From Antedon bifida (Eukaryota > Echinodermata > Crinoidea > Comatulida > Antedonidae): a stretch of DNA of 64,000 nucleotides. The stretch is from NCBI GenBank assembly GCA_963402885.1, contig OY727102.1, positions 21,080,001-21,144,000 of the forward strand. The letters run 5' to 3'. The notes beneath the pieces were generated by a model, which saw nothing but the letters and a program-made list of their open reading frames with translations, was not told where the DNA came from and ran no database searches. The stretch's first letter is position 1. Each line of letters opens with the position of its first letter. The translations under genes were made by a program, and so were the position numbers. This document shows positions 22,138 through 34,432 of the stretch, in pieces.

Positions 22138-24304
22138 TTAGAAATATGGTCTTCATTCCATTCACAAGTATCACCATTTACACTTTATTGGATGAAATGA
22201 ACACATGAAAACATTTTAAATTCAACAATTTATGTATTAAATATTCAATTTTTGTTTCATTAGAAGCATACAAAAAACCACACCGTTTCTGACCTGGCCT
22301 CCTATACAACATTGTTTTTGCAAAGATACAGTAATATATATTTAACCAATCTCTTTACACAATGATGTCAACGGCAACCAAATCCATCCGCCATTTTGAT
22401 TAATCCCACCCAAATTTGTTACATGTTTCACCTTTTGAGGAATTGACTTTGAACTTTATATTGAATAATAATTGTTTTAAAATAAATATTACCGAGTATT
22501 AGCAATTAATGGTAGGATTGTTTCCCATTGCAATCATTAATAGGAAACAGATGTCCGCAAACAGGAAAACCAAAACATTCAATGATTATAAACATTGCCA
22601 ATGTGTTTATGTTATGAGATAATCTTGAATGGAATTAAAAAAAAACATTATACTATATTTAGAGTATGCTTCCTGCTATAATCATTAAATGAGGCTGAAT
22701 ACATTAATGGTCGTGTTTTATTTATGTTTGCTGCCCTCATTGTTAGCTCAATTTGATAATTAATTAATTTAACCAGAAGATTACAAATCTTGTCATGTTG
22801 GAGATTTCACACAAAAAATATGTTTTTAAAATTTATTTGAGTAATTGCTTATGGTTACTAATAAACAGAGAAGTTTATAATATTTTATAAAGTTGTTATG
22901 AAATACATAAGCGTTGTACCGCAAACTTTATCAAGATAACATTTGTAACCATAAAATAGAAGTGAGCCCTCTATATTAGACGAATCTCCGATAGCTTTTG
23001 TCTTCAGGCACTATCATGGGCTTTGTCTCATTCATTATTTTGTCAACAAAATTGCATTGATTTCATTATACAGCCGTCATGTGGTACTACAATTCATATT
23101 TCAATGTAATTAAAAATAAATATGCTGTTTACAAAAGTAGGCATACAAAACATACTGAAAAGCTGTTTGGTACAGTACCCTGTAAAGTACTATATACATA
23201 CAGGTACACTATATATTTGGCTATTAATGGAGTATAATATTTGACTAAGTAGTAGTATACCTATATTTGGCATTGCATCATTTTATTTGTTTATATTATC
23301 CAAACTAGTTTATACCAGAGTTACTCAATCAGTATAAAACAAATAGTTTCCTTCATATTGCAGTATAATATCAAAATAATAATATATAATTTTTATACTT
23401 ACAGTATGCTTTATAATCAACATTTTTTCCAAAGCTAAAATAATGTTTGCGCGTTCTTGTCGTACGTTTCATAAAAGGAAAAATAATTATTCTTTATTGT
23501 ATTAAAGTCCTAAGTGGTATTTCTTTATCCCATATACATTACACAAAGGGTTGAAAGGATTAGGTAAAGGGATAATCCATAGATGTAAAGATGGTTAATA
23601 CGTGGCACCTGTAGTCCTGGCGCTACTGTACATTTGATGAAATCCAACCCTAAACCCAGACAGCTGACAACATCTAAGTACAATTAATACAACAAATATG
23701 TTATCTTTAATTATGTTTTGTTTTGTTTCGCACTAATTTGACACCTCGTTTGCTTGTAGAAAGTTCTGCAATTAAGAAACAATTTGATTTATTCATTTTC
23801 GGCTTGAAAAAAAAAATTACAAAGAAATACAAATTAAACAAAACAATGACCAGGATTGTCAAAAGCAAATTTAAAGTACTTTAGGAAGAAAACGATCTCT
23901 AGGTGTATTCATATATAAATATAAAGGAAAATCACTGAAAAAATGACGATGCTGTATCAAGGTATCAATCAAGTAAGAAATGCTTAGCTTTCGGAAAACA
24001 ATAGAAGAATATTTGCAGCAAAAATAGACAAAAGGATATTCCTTCGTTAACACATAAGAACAGAGTTTATATGAATCATTTGCATAAAGAAATTTTAATT
24101 AAAATTTGTTTTTTCCATGTAATCAATATATATATATATATAATAAATGTATATTATTATTAAGTACAACATTTTAAGTAAAAAGTCTTTTATCTAACAA
24201 AATTGACAAATTGAATTTAAACGTAAATTATTATTTGAATTTGTTTTCATATAATTCTACATTTCTTAAGCACAAAATAGCCTATGTACAGTAGCATATT
24301 GTTA
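22138..24304. other. AT-rich non-coding sequence
   Basis: No gene recognised. Patches near 22370-22440 and 22970-23100 are less AT-rich and could be conserved regulatory DNA, but nothing in them identifies a role. A (TA)n run lies near 24127. Confidence 0.4.
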
Positions 24305-24448
24305 AGTCTACACTATCAAACTAGTTTGACAAAAAGTGTGATGTGCTCAAATAATGGTAGTGTTATGCCCAAATATGGTAGTGATATGACATCATCATGT
24401 CCATATATGGGCACATCACATTTTTTGTCACATAAAGTTTGATAGTGT
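24305..24448 (+). mobile_element. MITE copy 6
   Basis: 144 bp, TTA duplications at 24302-24304 and 24449-24451. The left TIR has lost CTCTG, and the interior has two sub-repeat units. Confidence 0.8.
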
Positions 24449-24954
24449 GGAGAGAGCTTTAGATTATTATGAAGGTAGTATACTAAATAAATGCATGATT
24501 AAAGCACACATATTAGATCAATCTCATATATTGTATACTTAATCATATTAGATTTATTTTTTATAGTGTTGTAATTCAGTAATGATTCACGCACAAATTT
24601 CTAAATGATATTTGACTTTGAAATTTCATGTTGTTATATTACGCATGCAAATATTCACGATGAACTAAACATTATAACTCGTTCAAGTAACCTGAAACCG
24701 TCCAGTTTTTGATTCATACATTCAAATTTGTGTTCATAATTTTGGTCACTATCTACAAAGAAAATAATGTGTAATAAATTAAAGTGATTAAATTTTGAAC
24801 AACATACCAGGCTGGTTATACCATAGGGGAATTCAAATAGTTCTTTCATGGTACCTAAACATTTACCTTGTTTGGATGTAGACTTTCGATTAATTTATCT
24901 GTCATAAAAAAATGTACAAACAAATTTATCTTCCTAGGCAAGATACATTATAAT

Positions 24955-25075
24955 ATTAAAATACAGTACATTAAAAAATACATTTATAGTACATTAAAAA
25001 TACATTTAAAATACATTAAAAATACATTTAAAGTACAATAAAAAATACATTTAAAATACTTATAAAAACACAAAT
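24955..25075 (+). repeat. AT-rich tandem repeat
   Basis: Five to six diverged units of TACATTAAAAATACATTTAA-type sequence, about 20 bases each. Confidence 0.7.
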
Positions 25076-27245
25076 AACATGCTTATTAAAAAAAAAAGAA
25101 ACAAAATTCTTCGAAAACTAATTTCCATGCATTCCCTCTTTAGCATATCTTCCCATGACAATTTTGGTTGTCATCTTCTACCTCCTAGTTTCCTAAGCTC
25201 TTATTGGTTCATCTTCATCTCAAGCTGCTTCTCAATTGTTTCACTCAGACATACGTGTTCCATGAGCTCCTATTGAATTTTTTTTTAATTTACTTGCTAT
25301 CCCAAGTTTTAAATTGTTGTTTTTTTTTATTCTCTGTTTTTCGCATTTTATTTTGAATTCTCTGTTTCTGCAGAGGTGAAACATTCATAAACTCCCCTCC
25401 CCTACCCCCTAATCATCAAATTCTGCCACTCTATCTCATGTTGAATAAAATGTGATAGTATGGACAGAACTCTTTTTTTCCGCTGTCTTTTCTAATTTGT
25501 ATGTATCAGTGTATAACATTTTCAGGCACAAAAATGACCAAAAGGAATTTACAATGTAATAATAAACTCACCAATTGAAATACATTACATGAGATTTATA
25601 TGACATTTTACATGTAATGGTTATCAGTATCGTAATATCTAAGTATATCTCCAGGCAAATTCTGCTTTTTAAAATCTACGTTTTTTACAAATTTCATAGT
25701 TTTACTAATTTAGAGAATTTACAAATTAATCGATTATATGAAATTTGCATTTAATTTGTTAAATGTTTAGAGTTTTTTTGTTAAGTGACAATTAAAAGGA
25801 TTTGTTTTTATTTGAATTTCTCAAACTAAATGACAAAAAAATATAGCTTATAATACTTGTCAGTTTCAATATTGAAAACAAAAGTAGTATTTATAGTAGT
25901 TTGGAATAGTATTTATATTTAATTTCTTTACAATTTTTGTAGATACTATTATTAACTTCAAATAATTAAAAAATCCATAATATATTTTATTTATGTAGCT
26001 TGTGATTCTCATTTTTATGAAAAATAATTGTTTTAAAACTTAATTTATATATAAAGATGCTATTTTTGATGAATATTATAATCTTAGATTAAACTAGGAT
26101 TAATAATTGTTATGAAATAAATTAATATTTATAAATATTTTGCTCGTAACATTTACAAGCAAATTGGAAGTACAGTACAACAAAATAAATAATTTCAATA
26201 AAAATAAATGACAATTCAATTTAAGGTGAAATATTTTTGTAGTTTTGTAATTGGCACATTTCTTACCGTATTTTATTTTCCAGAATTGGTTAAAATATTA
26301 TTGGAAAGAAGTAAAAAATATAGAAAATTGCATTAGATTGATTAACTAATAGTTCTAATTTATATTTCAATGACCTCCTTGCTCCGAACTATGTCTGTTA
26401 TTTTACATGGTATTAGTAAGCATGTATATTTGCATTGTCATCTCATGCAATGGTAATAGTATTTGTTTTGCATTTTATTAAATTAATTCATCTTGCTAGA
26501 TAAAGAAGAGTGGCCTACAATCCAAATAATATGATACAAACAATGAACAGCAACAAGCTAGTAAAATCTGAATACACTTTTGATTGGGGTCTTATATGAA
26601 ACCTAAATACAAAAGAAAAGGAAAGATTTTGTAATGATATTCATAAGATGATATTCGGATAGGGTCCTCTACAGACACAAGGCAGCCATAGTGCAGCACC
26701 TAACTATCAACGGTAGGGCTGACATGGACCAATAGATTGGGGTAAGCCTCCTACTCTATCTAAAGATGCACTAATAGATGTCATAATCAGGGAAGAAGTA
26801 CACAAGAATTTCTTTCCATTTTTATATATACAAAATTGCATGTTGTAGTTTAGTGCCTATGACAATTCTTCTACCGGCTCTAAACATGATTGTATTCACT
26901 TAACTTGTCATTAGAATGAATAATTCATTATTGCCATATAGTGAAAACAATATGATATTTTGTTTGCTCAATTCTGACTTCTATTCTTTGGTAACTATTG
27001 AATACAAGAGAATTTGACTCCAAAGAACAAACACACATTGATATCTAAGCTATTTCCATAATTTATATAGTTATACATGTACCTACACAAAAGCAATGTT
27101 TATATGCTCTTTTCTATATCAAAGTTTGATTACGGTGTATCAGAATTACATTGTGGTTTAGCTTAGCTTGTGTTCATACACAAAAAAACATCAGTTAAAC
27201 ATACGATACACCCACGATGGAAAGGGCTTGTCTAATGTTACATTC
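25076..27245. other. AT-rich non-coding sequence
   Basis: No gene seen. GTGATAGTATGGACAGAACT near 25451-25470 looks like a decayed right end of the MITE family. A more balanced patch at 26645-26770 is of unknown nature. Confidence 0.35.
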
Positions 27246-27330
27246 TGAAACCCATCGCAGTTAAAGTCACATCGGCTCTGAAACCTATAAAAGTTAAAGT
27301 CACATCGGCTCTGAAACCTATCAGAGTTAT
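27246..27330 (+). repeat. 33-bp tandem repeat
   Basis: About two and a half units containing AGTTAAAGTCACATCGGCTC, starting CTGAAACCCATC / CTGAAACCTAT. It lies about 120 bases before the larger 69-bp array. Confidence 0.75.
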
Positions 27331-27450
27331 TTTCCGGTTTAACAACATGGAGGTATTATACAAGAGTCCACGCAAGCATTTACCGCGGATATAACTCGGG
27401 TATGATTTTGATCAGCTTAAGCATTCATAGACCGGAGTTAATTGTAGTAC

Positions 27451-27866
27451 GTGTAAACACAGCTCTAAGAGCCCAGTTTGTACATAAACTTAGACTATGA
27501 CATAGATACTACCAAGCAAGTGTAAACACAGCTCTAGGAGCCCAGTTTGTACATAAACCTAGGATATGACATAGATACTACCACGCAAGTGTAAACACAG
27601 CTCTATGAGCCCAGTTTGTACATAAACCTAGGATATGACATAGATACTACCACGCAAGTGTAAACACAGCTCTAGGAGCCCAGTTTGTACATAAACCTAG
27701 GATGTGACATAGATACTACCACGCAAGTGTAAACACAGCTCTAGGAGCCCAGTTTGTACATAAACCTAGGATATGACATAGATACTACCACGCAAGTGTA
27801 AACACAGCTCTAGGAGCCCAGTTTGTACATAAACCTAGGATATGACATAGATACTACCAAGCAAGT
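27451..27866 (+). repeat. 69-bp tandem array, six units
   Basis: Units start at 27451, 27520, 27589, 27658, 27727 and 27796, each 69 bases with GTGTAAACACAGCTCTAGGA at the start. Units differ at only a few bases, so the array is young or homogenised. Every unit contains stops, so it is not coding. Confidence 0.95.
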
Positions 27867-29100
27867 GTTGTATGATTATTTTGCAAGCAGCTTTAATTAC
27901 CTTGTGCTGTAGAATATTGATGAACCTAAATTATTGTTGTAACGGCTTATTTGATTTGATTTGATTTATTGCTGGATTCTATGTTTCAATATGAAATCTT
28001 AGTTGAAGAATTTGATTACAAAATCAAATTGACTATTTGATTTGGTTGCCTAAATTGTCTGATTATACTCTTCGTTTGTGTAATGCAATATATTACTAGG
28101 GAAAAAAATTGTTTAATAAACGTAGTATTTAAGAAAATAGTGTAATTTTATATATTTTCTAAGTGACTTGAACAATTTTTAGTAATGATTAGGGTATAAT
28201 GTATAAAAAGAAAATCGATACGAAAGGTCATGCAATCCAACCTACGACATACATTGCAACTTTTGATATTTTAGATAGTATAACATAATTATTTGTCGCT
28301 AGATTGTGTTAATTTGTTATTACATAAGCTCGAAGTGTTTCTGTTGCATGGTTATCTTAAAATCAGTTTTTCTCCAAGTATAAACTGCTTTAAAAAATAC
28401 AAGGAATTATAGAGTAAAAGGAGAGAGCTCAGTCATAGACCTCTCTTAATATTCATCAATTTCTTTAGATTGGCCTAATAATATCTTGTTTTCCAGAAAT
28501 TCTGATGATGACTTTTTGGACCTAAAGTTTGGTTTTGAAAAGTTTTCTCTCTACAGCAAGTAGAGTTATACCAGTGCCATAGCCATGAGAAATAAAGTTG
28601 TGTGGTGATCACAAGAAAAGGGAACAGGATTAGGGTTATTATTTTCTGGGCCACAGGGTTGTCAAGGCTTCTGTGAAAAAGTGATCGTGTGAATTCTTAC
28701 AAACCATACTGGTGGTTACAGCCACTTACTTCTGTCTGTAAATCTCACCCATCCACTACAATTCGTTTTACAATATATATATATAATAAGGAAATGTACT
28801 AAACTAAATGAAGTGTCAGTATGTATACCAATTGTCTATGATGTTGTATTTTAATGTCAAAAGTTGAAGTGTTTCTTCAATATTTATGGTAATTGCAATT
28901 TAATAGACAAATTTGTTCCTTGAAATGTTTTCTTTGAACCTAATTGATTCGTCTAATCAATCTCGTTACACTTGAACTTGTCAAAGGTTGATAGTTTATA
29001 GTAAACTTGTCCTTAATGTGTCTAATGTTTGTTGTTAAGAAGTGTTATATCAACACAAGATGCTATAAAACTTCCCTCTATTATCTAGTCTCTGTGGTGA
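27867..29100. other. AT-rich non-coding sequence
   Basis: Nothing recognised apart from a short (TA)n run near 28772. Confidence 0.4.
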
Positions 29101-29572
29101 AAAGTCAACTAGCCTGGTAGGTACTAGCAAAGTCAACTAGCTTGGTACTAGCAAAGTCAACTAGCTTGGTACTAACAAAGTCAACTAGCTTGGTACTAAC
29201 AAAGTCAACTAGCTTGGTACTAGCAAAGTCAACTAGCTTGGTACTAACAAAGTCAACTAGCTTGGTACTAGCAAAGTCAACTAGCTTGGTACTAACAAAG
29301 TCAACTAGCTTGGTACTAACAAAGTCAACTAGCCTGGTAGGTACTAGCAAAGTCAACTAGCTTGGTACTAACAAAGTCAACTAGCTTGGTACTAACAAAG
29401 TCAACTAGCTTGGTACTAACAAAGTCAACTAGCTTGGTACTAACAAAGTCAACTAGCTTGGTACTAACAAAGTCAACTAGCTTGGTACTAACAAAGTCAA
29501 CTAGGTTGGTACTAACAAAGTCAACTAGGTTGGTACTAGCAAAGTCAACTAGCTTGGTAGTTACTAGCAATT
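29101..29572 (+). repeat. 24-bp minisatellite with a 220-bp higher-order period
   Basis: Nineteen units containing AAAGTCAACTAGCTTGGTAC. Most are 24 bp, but units beginning at 29101, 29321 and 29541 are 28 bp (extra GGTA/GTTA). They are exactly 220 bases apart, i.e. one 28-bp plus eight 24-bp units. Because 24 is a multiple of three, long octapeptide-repeat reading frames appear on both strands and are artefacts. Confidence 0.95.
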
Positions 29573-29608
29573 GCTGCTTCAAAGGCTTGCAAAGTACTAC
29601 AATGGATA

Positions 29609-29917
29609 CAACAGTCTCTAAAACTTCATGTGACAAAAATGCCCATATATGACATGACATAAAAACGATTATAGAACCTCTTATATGAGTCAAAGATGCT
29701 CTCCATGTGGAATGCCATCGTGAGATGTAATAGTAATTTGTACACTCTTGTTTATTTTTAAATAATTTATATGTAATTTTACTTTCTATGGGCCACAGAT
29801 TCCGAAATAAAAATTGAATGAATGAGTATCACTATCATATTGGGACATATCACTATCATATTTGGGCACATCACATTCTTTTTGTCAAACTAGTTTGATA
29901 GTGTAGACATGAGTGCT
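29609..29917 (-). mobile_element. MITE copy 7, split by an insertion
   Basis: A left portion (about 29609-29661, CATGTGACAAAAATGCCCAT) and a right portion (from about 29826 to 29917, with GTTTGATAGTGTAGACA) belong to one MITE. They are separated by about 164 bases of unrelated sequence ending in a retroelement-like tail. Confidence 0.65.
29662..29825 (+). mobile_element. Retroelement-like insertion inside a MITE
   Basis: The 3' part (29768-29825) matches 13795-13856 on the other strand: TGTAATTTTACTTTCTATGG, then GATTCCGAAAT and a GAATGAATGAG end. A repeated tail and insertion into another element point to a short non-LTR fragment. Confidence 0.5.
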
Positions 29918-30104
29918 TAAGAATGACCACTTCTTAATGTCAGATATTCCCCATTAGTTGGCTACAGGGCTTGTGTGGGAAATTCCCTGCGTAATATAGA
30001 TTGTCATTAGTATATAGGTTTCCTTAGTATATTGATTGTCATATATCAGTGGTACTTAATTTCTGAAATCACTACAATGGCAAACATTGTGGGCGATACA
30101 GAAT

Positions 30105-30260
30105 TTTCAACTTGCTATAATTTCAGTAGTTGTGATGAAAAATGTTGGTAGGAAATAGAACATTTCAGTAGTTTTGTAGCCTATACGTCTCATCAAATAG
30201 TAATTCCATGCATGTGCACATGTTTCTGAGAGTGTCCAGAATTTTTGTTTACTTGACAGT
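30105..30260 (+). repeat. Dispersed repeat, copy a
   Basis: TTCAACTTGCTATAATT and the following block with GTAGT...GCACATG recur near 50398-50480, with gaps between matching stretches. Confidence 0.45.
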
Positions 30261-30559
30261 TGGGTAGTTGCTTGGCGCATCATGAAAACAAAACCTCCTT
30301 TTTTTGGTCTGCAATTTACACTCAATTCTGTATGCATAACCCCACTAATAATCCTCTAGAAAAGGTTATTTATTTAACAACATCTTTATACAGGATTGCA
30401 CAATCAGGTAAAAGACAACCTGTTTGCATTGTGCTCCTGTTTTTATTAAAATCATATGGTATGTTAAAGACAATAGCCTTATTATATTAAAATATTAATG
30501 GTGTATGACATTTATATTTCGTGAGTAATAACGGTAATAATGGTGTGTTTATTCTCTGT

Positions 30560-32220
30560 TATGGTAGAATTAACATGGAGTGATAAAACTGGGCCGCGAC
30601 GACGTCATTGTATGTGAACACTGGGTCAATAGTACTATCCGTAAGGCTTTATTTTGACGACGACTGAACATTTTTGCCGTGCAGCAGTAGTGTTGTATTT
30701 ACTAACATTGATTACTGGCTCTATCTACCTATATTAAAGGTCGTACACTTTGTTTGTGAAATTTGTAAAGCAAAGTGCTGAACAAAAGGCTTGCTTGCTT
30801 CACTCAAAGTGCATGCAATCGCTAAAGGTCAGACCAGGTCGATGTTCTTAGCTGAACTAATTGATGTTACGAAATTGAAAAAAAAAAGAATTATTGGAGC
30901 CTTCCACTATATGAAAGGGAGATGATTTACTTTTGTATGGCTTTGCTGCGATTAAAAAAAATGACATTAAATCATAATTGTTTATTCTGTATAAATTTGG
31001 TTATTTCTATTTTTAGCCTAGAATGAATATAGCATTATTACGTAATACCACTTAAGATAGATGTACAATTTTTGCAAGGTAAATTATAATTTATCATTGT
31101 TTGATTAGGAAAATGACAATCAATACCCATACGTGCCACCGGGTACCAAATGAGCTTTTATGTAAATTTAGATAATGTATTCAAACAAAAACTTTCACCT
31201 GTGTATTTACATAATGAGGAGCTACTGTCTTCATGTTATAATTAGCTTAAAGTATTGAATCACACAGTAGGGCAGGTTGGTGGGGTCTCTTCGTGCTCTT
31301 TGTAACGTATGTCACAAGTAATTTGACCAATCACGACACAAGGATCATTTAAACTGTCTTTTGTAATTGGACTCATCCTCCTTGCGCCTTAACCCAGGTA
31401 TAGCGATAAAGTGACTAAATCACAGTCGTAGGACCCACAGACAAACTGACACAAAAAATTGTATTTAGGTTTAGAAATTGTACACATGACATCACAAAAT
31501 AGTGTTTCATTAAACATACTTTGTGGTAATATAACATCCTTTATGTTTGTATTTGAGTAGCCATATCAATGCTGGTACATCAAAGTATTAAGTTAATCTT
31601 TGTGACGCTTTTGTTTCAATGTTGTTGAGTTAACGCGAGGCAATTCCTTGTGTGATTCGCACAAATCCGCCAATTGATTTCTTAAATCGGGGCCAAGATG
31701 TTCAAGTGTGTCAGAGATCGAATGTATTATTATTATAGGGATCACGTTGACTACAAAACCTGTACGTCTATCGTATGACCAGTTATTAGCACGATGAATT
31801 CACGAGTATCAGCTAGCACGTATTGAATTAGTACTACCTAAGAAATTCAAAATCTTAGATTCATCGCATTTGTGTGAATTTGGTTTTAGCAACGTAAGAT
31901 AAGGCTGACGAGAGTTTAATTGAAATGATCAAATGGTTTCGGCACCTTGATAACTTATTGGATGATGAGACAATGGTTAAAATCTTTGTCTCAATTTCAT
32001 CTTAATGTGTTTGAGAACAGTACAAACACTTACAACTAAATACTGCTGTAATAACAAACAAGTAATAACCATTGTACATCATATCACTTTTACATGTATC
32101 GTGGTATTGATAAATCTCAAGCTGTCTGTGGGGCTCTTATTTTCTGTGCTAACAGTGGTTGTGCGTGCCTCGCAATCTTTAACCTCTCAGCATACATTAT
32201 TTTATATATCATTAAGATAA
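30560..32220. other. Less AT-rich non-coding stretch
   Basis: Unlike its surroundings this stretch has several patches of balanced composition (30590-30850, 31260-31450, 31620-31760). The last keeps an open - strand frame of about 66 codons with no ATG, containing LGPDLRNQLADLCESHKELP, but no matching splice sites. Conserved regulatory DNA or an unspliced pseudogene are both possible. Confidence 0.3.
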
Positions 32221-34213
32221 ACATTTTTTTTCATTTTTGATGTACCTTTTTTATGTTTCAAATTAGGAGTCAAGTTATTGTAAATGTGTGTGTACTAATG
32301 TAAATTACTTTATTAGTTGAATTATTTGTATTATATTGTTATTGTTCTCTACTGAACCACTTTGGAAATCAATGCTTTATAGCACTGAAAGTGTCATTCA
32401 GTATAAAGACAGAATCAATATACCTTCACTTTTGCTGTTTCCTATCTCATGATATTGTCTGTGATTTATTGTACTCATGTATTTTATTGTTTATATTGAG
32501 ATGAATAAATAAAATTAAAAGATAATTTCCAATTCTTTTTGGAATAAAGTGTCTTTGTTCTGGGTCTGGGACCTTCATGGTCTTACAAAAGTTTATGCAA
32601 AATCATCTTAAATCCTTACAAAAAACCAAAACTTTAAAATTACTTTTAAAACTCTATTGATTCTGGTCTCAATCATCAAACCTGATTTGCAACCATGGTC
32701 TCAAATTAACCTCGTCACAGGTCACTTAATGGCGTGAACCATCTATGTGGATAATGACATCATACACAACCAACCACAAATGACAACCAAATGCGAAAAC
32801 TGGTTTATTTTAAGTAAAATTAGGCTGAAACTTTGTTAATAAATAAACACAACTACCAAATCTGATTTCAAAGAACACTTTTCTGTAGAGTTTTCAATTG
32901 GAAACAGGCCCTGTACAATTATTTGATATGTGGTGGATGAATGTCTTGGTAAACCCATATGTACTGTAGAACTTTTTAAATCTTAGAAAAAAATGTAGAT
33001 TTTCATTACCAATATTCAGTGTATTAGTCACAACATTATTATCATAATGTCTTAGAAGATTTTCATTACCAATTGTCAGTATATTTCATTAATAATTTAT
33101 TCATCAAAGAGAAATATCATTAAAAAGGTTAGAATAAAATACATTAAAAGCTTGTACGTGGTTGATGACCTAACAAAAACATAAAACGGTAAATAAAATT
33201 GTAAACAAAAAAAGTTAAAAAGTAATAACATTATTATCATTTTCAATAAAACATTTTTGAAAATATTATAAACAGCTTGGTGTTTAACCCACTTGGATGA
33301 ATGATGTATCCCATCATACTCGGTGCTTGACCTAAATTCTTCATAAAACATATTTGATTGATTTTTCATCGGCACAATATTGATGTTGAAAACTAATGAA
33401 ATCATCTATAAGCAGAATAGGAGATGGTGTTATAATGTTATAGCCATAACATGCATAATAATGTAAAAATGTTCAGTAGAGTGACTAGAACATTATAGCT
33501 TATATTTTTACTACAAGTATTTGCAACTAAATGTTCTCTAAGGGAACAATGTATCTATTGAAGTCATTCTCACTACGCAAACAATTTGATCATAAAACCA
33601 ATTGTCATAGAGCGGCGATTCTGATTTCACTCGGAGACGGATATTCACAGAAAAATAAACTTCTCTTCATTGCGTTTGTCTACTTAATTTTCATACGAAA
33701 TTGACAATAAAAGTAGATGATATTGCGATAGTTTGGTACAGTATCTATATCATACACATAACACTAATTAGTATGAATGAACACATCGATATTGATATGT
33801 TCTACGTGTTGTTTATTGCGTCTTTACTTTATCAAACATTTTTAGTACACACTTTACAAAGCATAAAAATAATAGCTAATATTCACATTTTTTTTATGTC
33901 ATTTACAATGAAACATCAGTGTAATAATAATTTTTGCTCTACATTATTATTCATGGTGACATATTATTAGTGTTTTAGTAAATTTTTACAATATGTTATT
34001 AAACCATAAACATATTATAAAGATCTAGATAGTCAACTACAACATAATCACAGCTCAAAAAGAGTATCATCAATTAGAGAGAACATCATTTGTTATATCA
34101 ACTCAAAAACAATCCTCAAACGAAAACATTTTAGAAGAAATCATTTTTATTTTATTGACATTAACAATCTAGTTATTTATCAAACTGCTATAGTTAAAAA
34201 AATATGTTATGAT
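32221..34213. other. AT-rich non-coding sequence
   Basis: A 60-bp tandem duplication (GATTTTCATTACCAAT at 32998 and 33058) is the only structure seen. A 102-codon - strand frame at 33097-33405 has no splice or family support. Confidence 0.35.
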
Positions 34214-34432
34214 CTAATTCATCATCATCTTAATTAAATGCATCTTACTCTGTTTGCAACTCTGTACGTTTTTGAGCAAACATTGTATAGGTCCGCATGT
34301 GAAAAGTTCTGTTTCCATTTTGATGTTTGCCATCCATGTTGTTTTGGGTCTTTCTTTTGGTTTTTTGCTGAGTCTAATTGATTCTTCATTATATTTTAAT
34401 TTTTCAACAGATATGTCCCTGCCGAGTGGCAT
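34214..34432 (-). pseudogene. Relic of a non-LTR retrotransposon ORF (C-terminal end)
   Basis: The - strand frame of 72 codons contains RLSKKPKERPKTTWMANIKM. This resembles the basic R-G-R-P-x-T-T-W-x-x-N motif near the C-terminus of many LINE reverse-transcriptase polyproteins, which follows the zinc-knuckle and polymerase regions. No polymerase motifs are present nearby, so this is a 5'-truncated dead copy. The call rests on one motif. Confidence 0.45.

Noticed and set aside
29105..29693. Octapeptide-repeat proteins on both strands
   Set aside because: A 24-bp minisatellite keeps every frame in register, so open frames are expected without selection.
33097..33405. 102-codon - strand frame
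   Set aside because: AT-rich composition with a Leu/Phe/Ile-rich C-terminal part typical of chance frames, and no splice sites or family match.
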